This document shows positions 58,636-64,000 of a stretch of 64,000 nucleotides of DNA, in pieces. Numbering within the stretch: position 1 is the stretch's first letter; every line of letters starts with the position of its first letter. Location: the NCBI RefSeq assembly GCF_001074565.1, contig NZ_JUQX01000001.1:1-64000 (forward strand), read 5' to 3'. Below the pieces are notes generated by a model that was not told where the DNA came from, did not search any database, and saw only the letters and a list, made by a program, of their open reading frames with translations. The DNA comes from Streptococcus pseudopneumoniae. GTDB taxonomy: Bacteria; Bacillota; Bacilli; Lactobacillales; Streptococcaceae. A program made the translations under genes and the position numbers.

Positions 58636-59227
58636 AGCTATCGCCTCCTTCAAGTAACTTCACTACTTGCCCCACAAGCTGGTCACGACTGCCATTATTA
58701 TCTAATATATGACTCGCCAATTTTTTCTTTTCTTCTAAAGACCACTGGGCTGCCAGACGGGACTCAGCTACTTCCTTAGAAAGATGATCCCGTTTCATAA
58801 AACGTTCTAATTGGATATCATGGTCCACATAGACCAGCCACGTTTCATCAAACCAGTTGGCATAGTTCTGCTCAAAAAGCAGAGGAATATCCATGAAAAA
58901 AATCGCTTCTGTCTGAGCCAACTGTTCTCTTAGTGCAGCCAGTTCCTCACGAATAATCTCTCCTTGGGTTTGCTTAGACCATTCCCGCTCTTCAGGGTTT
59001 GAAAAGATGAGACTAGCTAGGAGAGGGCGATTGAGTTCTCCATTTTCTAAGATAATTTCCTGTCCAAAATGCTGAACTAAGACCTGATATAGACGCCCAC
59101 CATGTCTTTGTAGCTGGTGGACAAGTCGGTCAGCATCTACCACTTGAAAGCCTTGCTCTCTTAGGAAATTTGTCACAGTTGACTTCCCAGAGGCAATTCC
59201 TCCTGTGATTCCAATGATTTTTCCCAT
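58622..59227 (-). CDS. coaE: Dephospho-CoA kinase
   Basis: Last step of coenzyme A synthesis. P-loop GITGGIASGKST, then VVDADRLVH and FMDIPLLFE. The start is set at ATG 59227 (MGKIIGITG) behind AAGGAGGG; its A is shared with the mutM stop (TGATG), giving 1-nt coupling. 201 aa. Confidence 0.95.
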   Translation of the reverse strand: MGKIIGITGGIASGKSTVTNFLREQGFQVVDADRLVHQLQRHGGRLYQVLVQHFGQEIILENGELNRPLLASLIFSNPEEREWSKQTQGEIIREELAALREQLAQTEAIFFMDIPLLFEQNYANWFDETWLVYVDHDIQLERFMKRDHLSKEVAESRLAAQWSLEEKKKLASHILDNNGSRDQLVGQVVKLLEGGDSCARD

Positions 59228-60051
59228 CAGTCCCTCCTTTGACACTGAGGACAAAAATGAGTTCCCCTTCCACCGAGCTGGAATTTCTCAATGATGGTGC
59301 CACAGCATGAACATGCTTGACCAGTCTTATCATAGACCTGATGGAAGTCCTGCATGGTTCCATCTTCCCCAAATGCATTGGTATAGGTTCGAATAGTTGA
59401 ACCCCCTTTTTCAACAGCCTGACCCAAAACAGCAATGGTCTGGTCATGAATAGCTGACGCTTCCTCTGCTGTCAAAGTTTGGGAAGCTCTAGCTGGATGG
59501 ACCTGAGCTCGCCAGAGAACCTCATCCACATAGATATTGCCAAGACCAGCGACCAAGGTTTGGTCTAGGAGGTGGGATTTGATAGGCTTCTTAGATTTGG
59601 CTAGGGCAGCTTGGAAGGACTGCAAATCAAAGTCCTGCTCGATTGGTTCAGGGCCTAGTTTTTTAGAAACAAAGTAGGCGTCCAAAAGGGCAGGCGCTAG
59701 CAGTTCCATGGTACCAAACTTGCGTACATCTTCATAAACTAGCGTACCTCCATCTTCAAACTGGAAGAAGACATGGGCATGCTTGCGTTCAGGGATCTGG
59801 TCTGGATAGTAAAAATACTTGCCCTCCATCCGCAGATGGGAAATCAAGACCTTGTTTGTCAGGTAAAAAAGTAGATATTTCCCACGACGCCCCATGGACT
59901 CAATTACTTGGCCAGGCACTTCCTTTCGAAACTCGTCCAAATCTGTCTTGATCATCTTAGGATAAGCAATCTCTATATTAGAAATCTTCTTTCCCAAAAT
60001 CAATTTTTCTAAGCCACGTCGAACGGTTTCAACCTCAGGTAATTCAGGCAT
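59227..60051 (-). CDS. mutM: Formamidopyrimidine-DNA glycosylase (MutM/Fpg)
   Basis: Excises 8-oxoguanine and formamidopyrimidines. The N-terminal PELPEVET provides the catalytic Pro2 and Glu3, Lys sits in the MEGKYFYY loop, the helix-two-turn-helix contains [12 protein letters not shown], and the C-terminal zinc finger is CSCC...CPQC. The start is ATG 60051 behind GAAGGAGG; upstream codons have no site. 274 aa. It suits an organism that makes H2O2. Confidence 0.96.
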   Translation of the reverse strand: MPELPEVETVRRGLEKLILGKKISNIEIAYPKMIKTDLDEFRKEVPGQVIESMGRRGKYLLFYLTNKVLISHLRMEGKYFYYPDQIPERKHAHVFFQFEDGGTLVYEDVRKFGTMELLAPALLDAYFVSKKLGPEPIEQDFDLQSFQAALAKSKKPIKSHLLDQTLVAGLGNIYVDEVLWRAQVHPARASQTLTAEEASAIHDQTIAVLGQAVEKGGSTIRTYTNAFGEDGTMQDFHQVYDKTGQACSCCGTIIEKFQLGGRGTHFCPQCQRRD

Positions 60052-60099
60052 AAATCCTCCTTCTGTAAAAACAAGAAGCAGGCATGAGCCCACCTCTAC

Positions 60100-60999
60100 T
60101 TAGTATTCTTTTTCATTATAGCCAAAGTCTGCCAAATCTAGCTTTTTATCACGCCAGTTTTTCTTGACCTTGACCCAAGTTTCTAGGAAAACCTTATCCC
60201 CTAGCATGAGTTCGATATCACGACGGGCCATGGTCCCAATTTTCTTGAGCATAGCGCCACCTTTTCCGATGACAATCCCTTTTTGGCTATCGCGCTCGAC
60301 CATGATGGTTGCTCGGATATGGACCTTGTCTGTCTCTTCATCACGCTTCATAGAGTCAACCACTACGGCAACTGAGTGAGGGATTTCTTCACGCGTTAGG
60401 TGCAAGACTTTCTCACGAATCATCTCTGAAACCAAGAAACGCTCAGGATGATCTGTGATTTGATCAGCTGGGAAATACTGGAAACCTTCCTCTAGATTTT
60501 CACTCAAAATATCGATTAGTCGAGAAACGTTATTTCCCTGAAGAGCTGAGATAGGAACGATTTCCTTGAAGTCCATCTGGTTACGGAAGTCATCAATCTG
60601 AGCCAAAAGCTGGTCTGGATGAACCTTGTCAATCTTATTCACCACCAGAATCACAGGAACCTTGGCAGCTTTCAGACGCTCAATAATCATGTCGTCACCC
60701 TTACCACGTGGCTCATCAGCTGGCACCATGAAGAGTACAGTATCTACTTCACGAAGGGTGCTGTAGGCTGATTCCACCATGAAATCTCCAAGGGCTGTCT
60801 TAGGCTTGTGAATTCCAGGTGTGTCGATAAAAACGATTTGTTCCTTATCCGTGGTGTAAATCCCCATGATTTTATTGCGCGTTGTTTGCGCCTTGTCACT
60901 CATAATGGCAATCTTTTGCCCCATGACATGATTCAAAAAAGTCGACTTCCCAACATTGGGACGTCCTAAAATGGCTACAAAGCCTGATTTAAATGTCAT
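60100..60999 (-). CDS. era: GTPase Era
   Basis: Ribosome-assembly GTPase that binds the 3' end of 16S rRNA. G-domain motifs are [18 protein letters not shown] and NKIDKV, and the C-terminal KH domain contains [15 protein letters not shown]. 299 aa. It follows dgkA and ybeY as in most Firmicutes. Confidence 0.97.
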   Translation of the reverse strand: MTFKSGFVAILGRPNVGKSTFLNHVMGQKIAIMSDKAQTTRNKIMGIYTTDKEQIVFIDTPGIHKPKTALGDFMVESAYSTLREVDTVLFMVPADEPRGKGDDMIIERLKAAKVPVILVVNKIDKVHPDQLLAQIDDFRNQMDFKEIVPISALQGNNVSRLIDILSENLEEGFQYFPADQITDHPERFLVSEMIREKVLHLTREEIPHSVAVVVDSMKRDEETDKVHIRATIMVERDSQKGIVIGKGGAMLKKIGTMARRDIELMLGDKVFLETWVKVKKNWRDKKLDLADFGYNEKEY

Positions 61000-61015
61000 A
61001 ATTTCCTCTTAGTGT

Positions 61016-61411
61016 TTAAAATAGTATATCCCAAATGCGTGGGAGAAAGATAAGCGCACCTGTCAAAGCGGCAAAAAGTGAGACCACAAGCACGGCACCA
61101 GCTGCCATGTCCTTGGCTTTCTTTGCCAACATAGAAAAGTGATAATGACTGGCTAAATCCACCACATTTTCGATAGCAGAGTTAATAATCTCAAAAGCTA
61201 CTACCAAGAAAATGCTCATCAGGAGAAAGAGCCATTCAATCCGTGACACCTGAAAAACAAAACCTGCAAGGATAACCACTAGAGCCGTCACTGCATGTTT
61301 TCGCATATTGCGTTCTTCCTTGATGGCAGTCAGAATGCCTGTCAGGGCAAATTCTAAACTGGATATCAGGTCACGATTTTTCCATTTTCGTTTATTGTCT
61401 TGTGAGTCCAT
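61016..61411 (-). CDS. dgkA: Diacylglycerol/undecaprenol kinase DgkA
   Basis: Small three-helix membrane kinase; Gram-positive members phosphorylate undecaprenol to feed cell-wall lipid carrier. The active-site Glu is in [16 protein letters not shown]. 131 aa. It overlaps ybeY by 20 nt. Confidence 0.93.
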   Translation of the reverse strand: MDSQDNKRKWKNRDLISSLEFALTGILTAIKEERNMRKHAVTALVVILAGFVFQVSRIEWLFLLMSIFLVVAFEIINSAIENVVDLASHYHFSMLAKKAKDMAAGAVLVVSLFAALTGALIFLPRIWDILF

Positions 61412-61889
61412 AGGCTGTTAAAATTTCTTCTTGTAAACCGAACATCTCCGCTTCTTCTTCCGGAGTGTAGTGATCGTAGCCGTTGATATGTAAAAAGCCG
61501 TGTACTGCCAAGAAGCCCATCTCACGCTCAAAGCTATGACCGTATTCCTCAGCCTGCTCATGAGCCTTATCGATAGAGATGAACAGTTCCCCAATATAGG
61601 CATCAAACTCAGACATCATCTCTGCTAATTCAGGGTTTTCAAGCAGATCTTCCTCATCAAAGGAGATGTCCAATTCCGGTTTATATTCAAGGCTAATGAC
61701 ATCTGTCGGACGATCCGTATCACGGTACTCAAGGTTGAGTTCGTGGCTACGCTCATTGGTCACAAAAGTAACTGCCATCTCCTTGTCTTCTTTTCCTATT
61801 TTTTGGGCCGCAAATTCCAAGATTTCTTGGGTTTGTTGCAAGATTTCTTGTGAAACTTGACCAGTTTCATCTACCATTTCAATATACAT
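61392..61889 (-). CDS. ybeY: Endoribonuclease YbeY
   Basis: Metal-dependent RNase for rRNA maturation and ribosome quality control. The zinc motif [11 protein letters not shown] and upstream [13 protein letters not shown] are intact. 165 aa. It is the first gene of the long ybeY-dgkA-era-mutM-coaE-pmrA-rpmG-secG run. Confidence 0.95.
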   Translation of the reverse strand: MYIEMVDETGQVSQEILQQTQEILEFAAQKIGKEDKEMAVTFVTNERSHELNLEYRDTDRPTDVISLEYKPELDISFDEEDLLENPELAEMMSEFDAYIGELFISIDKAHEQAEEYGHSFEREMGFLAVHGFLHINGYDHYTPEEEAEMFGLQEEILTAYGLTRQ

Positions 61890-61918
61890 GTACTTCTCGA
61901 TTCTCTTTACTTGGCTTT

Positions 61919-61963
61919 ATTATACCATATTTCCATGATTTTATTCTACCTTTTTGATATAAT
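61919..61963. promoter_or_regulatory. Divergent extended -10 promoters of ybeY and rqcH
   Basis: Minus strand TGGTATAAT with hexamer 61924-61919 drives ybeY. Plus strand TGATATAAT with hexamer 61958-61963 drives rqcH. The upstream regions overlap, so the promoters may compete. Confidence 0.6.
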
Positions 61964-61993
61964 ACTATGGAATACAAACACAAGGAGAGAACG

Positions 61994-63649
61994 ATGTCAT
62001 TTGACGGATTTTTTTTACACCACATGGTTGAGGAATTGCGAAGCGAGTTAGTGAACGGTCGCATTCAGAAAATCAATCAGCCTTTTGAACAAGAGTTGAT
62101 CTTGCAAATCCGCAGCAATCGCCAAAGTCATCGCCTGCTCCTTTCTGCTCATCCCGTTTTTGGTCGCATCCAGCTGACCCAAACAACCTTTGAAAATCCA
62201 GCCCAACCTTCTACTTTTATCATGGTTTTGAGAAAGTATTTGCAGGGTGCTCTGATTGAGTCGATTGAGCAAGTCGAAAATGACCGTATTGTGGAAATCA
62301 CGGTTTCCAATAAAAACGAAATTGGAGATCATATCCAGGCTACACTGATTATCGAGATTATGGGCAAACACAGCAATATTCTCCTCGTGGATAAAAGTAG
62401 ACATAAAATCCTCGAAGTTATCAAACACGTTGGCTTTTCACAAAATAGCTACCGCACCCTGCTTCCTGGGTCGACCTATATCGCTCCACCAAGTACAGAA
62501 TCGCTCAATCCTTTTACTGTCAAGGATGAAAAGCTCTTTGAAATCCTGCAGACCCAAGAGCTAACAGCCAAAAATCTTCAAAGTCTCTTTCAAGGTCTAG
62601 GACGAGATACGGCAAACGAACTGGAAAGTTTATTGGTTAGTGACAAACTATCCACTTTCCGTAACTTTTTCGGTCAAGAAACCAAGCCATTCTTGACTGA
62701 GACTTCCTTCAGTCCAGTTCCTTTTGCAAATCAGGTGGGAGAGCCTTTTACCAGTCTTTCTGACTTGCTGGACACCTACTATAAGGACAAGGCTGAACGG
62801 GACCGTGTCAAACAGCAAGCTAGCGAACTGATTCGTCGTGTTGAAAATGAACTTCAGAAAAATCGTCACAAGCTGAAAAAACAAGAAAAAGAATTACTGG
62901 CGACAGACAATGCTGAGGAATTTCGCCAAAAAGGAGAATTGTTGACGACCTTCCTCCACCAAGTTCCGAATGACCAAGACCAGGTTATCCTAGAAAACTA
63001 CTACACCAATCAACCTATCACCATTGCTCTTGATAAGGCCTTGACTCCCAGTCAGAATGCCCAACGCTACTTTAAACGTTACCAGAAACTCAAAGAAGCT
63101 GTCAAATACCTGACTGAGCTGATTGAAGAAACCAAGGCAACTATTCTTTATCTAGAAAGTGTCGAGACCGTCCTCAACCAAGCTGGACTGGAAGAAATCG
63201 CTGAAATCCGTGAAGAATTGATCCAAACTGGCTTTATTAGAAGACGCCAACGCGAAAAAATCCAGAAACGCAAAAAACCAGAACAGTATCTGGCGAGCGA
63301 TGGCAAGACCATCATCTATGTCGGACGAAACAACTTGCAAAATGAAGAACTAACCTTTAAAATGGCTCGCAAGGAAGAACTTTGGTTTCATGCCAAAGAC
63401 ATTCCAGGAAGCCACGTCGTCATCTCAGGCAATCTCAATCCTTCTGACGAAGTTAAGACAGATGCAGCGGAGCTAGCTGCCTACTTCTCCAAGGGACGTC
63501 TGTCAAATCTGGTGCAGGTTGATATGATAGAAGTCAAAAAACTCAACAAACCAACTGGTGGCAAACCCGGTTTTGTAACCTACACAGGACAAAAGACCCT
63601 CCGAGTTACACCAGACCCAGAAAAAATCGCATCTATGAAAAAATCCTGA
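61994..63649 (+). CDS. rqcH: RqcH / PavA (NFACT-family) protein
   Basis: Fibronectin-binding-A homologue. In bacteria RqcH binds stalled 50S subunits and adds C-terminal alanine tails. In pneumococcus the same protein is the adhesion/virulence factor PavA. NFACT-N domain (1-270), a coiled-coil pair (about 275-430), and NFACT-R (DELWFHAKDIPGSHVV type, about 445-540). The start is set at ATG 61994 (MSFDGFFLHHMVEEL) behind AAGGAGA; the upstream ATG at 61967 lacks a site and lies at the predicted transcript start. 551 aa. Confidence 0.95.
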   Translation: MSFDGFFLHHMVEELRSELVNGRIQKINQPFEQELILQIRSNRQSHRLLLSAHPVFGRIQLTQTTFENPAQPSTFIMVLRKYLQGALIESIEQVENDRIVEITVSNKNEIGDHIQATLIIEIMGKHSNILLVDKSRHKILEVIKHVGFSQNSYRTLLPGSTYIAPPSTESLNPFTVKDEKLFEILQTQELTAKNLQSLFQGLGRDTANELESLLVSDKLSTFRNFFGQETKPFLTETSFSPVPFANQVGEPFTSLSDLLDTYYKDKAERDRVKQQASELIRRVENELQKNRHKLKKQEKELLATDNAEEFRQKGELLTTFLHQVPNDQDQVILENYYTNQPITIALDKALTPSQNAQRYFKRYQKLKEAVKYLTELIEETKATILYLESVETVLNQAGLEEIAEIREELIQTGFIRRRQREKIQKRKKPEQYLASDGKTIIYVGRNNLQNEELTFKMARKEELWFHAKDIPGSHVVISGNLNPSDEVKTDAAELAAYFSKGRLSNLVQVDMIEVKKLNKPTGGKPGFVTYTGQKTLRVTPDPEKIASMKKS

Positions 63650-63676
63650 TTCCACTTGAAATCAGGATTTTCTTTT
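63641..63676 (+). terminator. rqcH terminator
   Basis: AAATCCTGATT ... AATCAGGATTTTCTTTT overlapping the rqcH stop. The stretch 63677-63848 shows no gene that I can support. Confidence 0.8.
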
Positions 63677-63848
63677 ACATTTTACTCTGCTATCAAGGTT
63701 TCCAAGCTAACCTTCATCATATCAGTGAATGTGTTTTGATTTTCTCAGCCAGTTTTTAGTAACTCTTAAAGAGCGAGATTGTGGTCAATAAATGAGATAG
63801 TTTTCTCTTTCAAGTAACAAGGTTTTGTTGCTATCTTCTAAAATTCTT

Positions 63849-64000
63849 TTATTGTCTCAATTTCGAAAATACTTCTCCTATCTTGCCTTCAATGACCAAT
63901 GTAGCTTGGCTGTCTTGTGGAGTACTGGTTTTATTGATAACGACCAGATTTGTCCCAGAAAAATAGTTTACTAGGCTAGCTGCAGGATAAACAACTAAGG
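63849..64000 (-). CDS. C-terminus of a Sir2-type NAD-dependent protein deacylase (partial)
   Basis: Minus strand, running off the right edge, with a stop at 63849-63851. The readable 49 residues include VVYPAASLVNYFSG, NLVVINKTSTPQDS, LVIEGKIGEVFSKL. This matches the end of bacterial sirtuins, where the I-N-K-x-x-T-P segment closes the NAD pocket. The catalytic His region lies outside the window. Confidence 0.75.
   Translation of the reverse strand, partial: LVVYPAASLVNYFSGTNLVVINKTSTPQDSQATLVIEGKIGEVFSKLRQ

Noticed and set aside
63677..63848. Short ORF-like stretch between rqcH and the sirtuin gene
   Set aside because: Only a dozen codons without start signals; nothing to distinguish it from spacer.

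Overview
The window reads as chromosomal DNA of a mitis-group Streptococcus (S. mitis / S. oralis / S. pneumoniae relatives). It is AT-rich. The protein sequences match pneumococcal families closely: spxR, cpoA, ppmA/prsA, coiA, pmrA, pavA/rqcH, and a methionine aminopeptidase with the streptococcal insert. Many promoters are of the extended -10 type (TGnTATAAT), and there is a BOX repeat at 56.87 kb. There is no rRNA, tRNA or CRISPR. Most of the window is conserved core genome on the minus strand.

Layout. (1) 1-1.85 kb: the control end of a small mobile element or phage-like island that runs off the left edge. Two minus-strand genes face an XRE-family repressor across divergent promoters with three operator-like dyads, and there is a candidate ~50-nt antisense RNA. 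(2) 1.98-6.6 kb: a self-contained Bce-type module (ABC ATPase, FtsX-like permease, response regulator, short intramembrane-sensing kinase). (3) 6.6-14 kb: ylxM-ffh, tuf, an AI-2E family permease, dacA, and a CcdA plus thioredoxin-lipoprotein pair. (4) 14-24 kb: the murZ-GNAT-spxR-map operon, pfkA and pyk, and dnaE. (5) 24.3-27.7 kb: pepX, a decayed second copy of the pepX 3' end, and an ArgR-type regulator. (6) 27.7-35.3 kb: obg with a 54-aa follower gene, a glycolipid synthesis cluster (cpoA and a glucosyl-DAG synthase) with two small membrane proteins, and the dnaG-rpoD-DUF59 operon. (7) 35.4-38.53 kb: the tryptophan transporter operon trpXYZ behind a tRNA-Trp T-box, with a tiny Trp-containing ORF between the T-box terminator and trpX. 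(8) 38.6-47.25 kb: ppc, ftsW, prsA/ppmA, an O-methyltransferase, pepF, and a frameshifted coiA. (9) 47.27-53.15 kb: an accessory insert with hicAB, a 1485-aa surface protein and a wrecked IS30-family transposase. (10) 53.15-61.9 kb: a dense housekeeping run (tehB, smpB, rnr, secG, rpmG, pmrA, coaE, mutM, era, dgkA, ybeY). (11) rqcH/pavA, then the tail of a Sir2-type deacylase at the right edge.

The most unusual items are these. The surface protein has the N-terminal LPNTG anchor layout of streptococcal IgA1/Zmp metalloproteases but no protease domain. The left-edge switch may include an antisense RNA. An 8-codon ORF with one Trp codon follows the tryptophan T-box. coiA is disrupted in an A7 tract. 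ylxM, cpoA and dacA have promoter-to-start geometry that predicts leaderless or near-leaderless mRNAs. All calls come from reading the sequence and from knowledge of the families; no database search was run. Pneumococcal gene-order comparisons are from memory.
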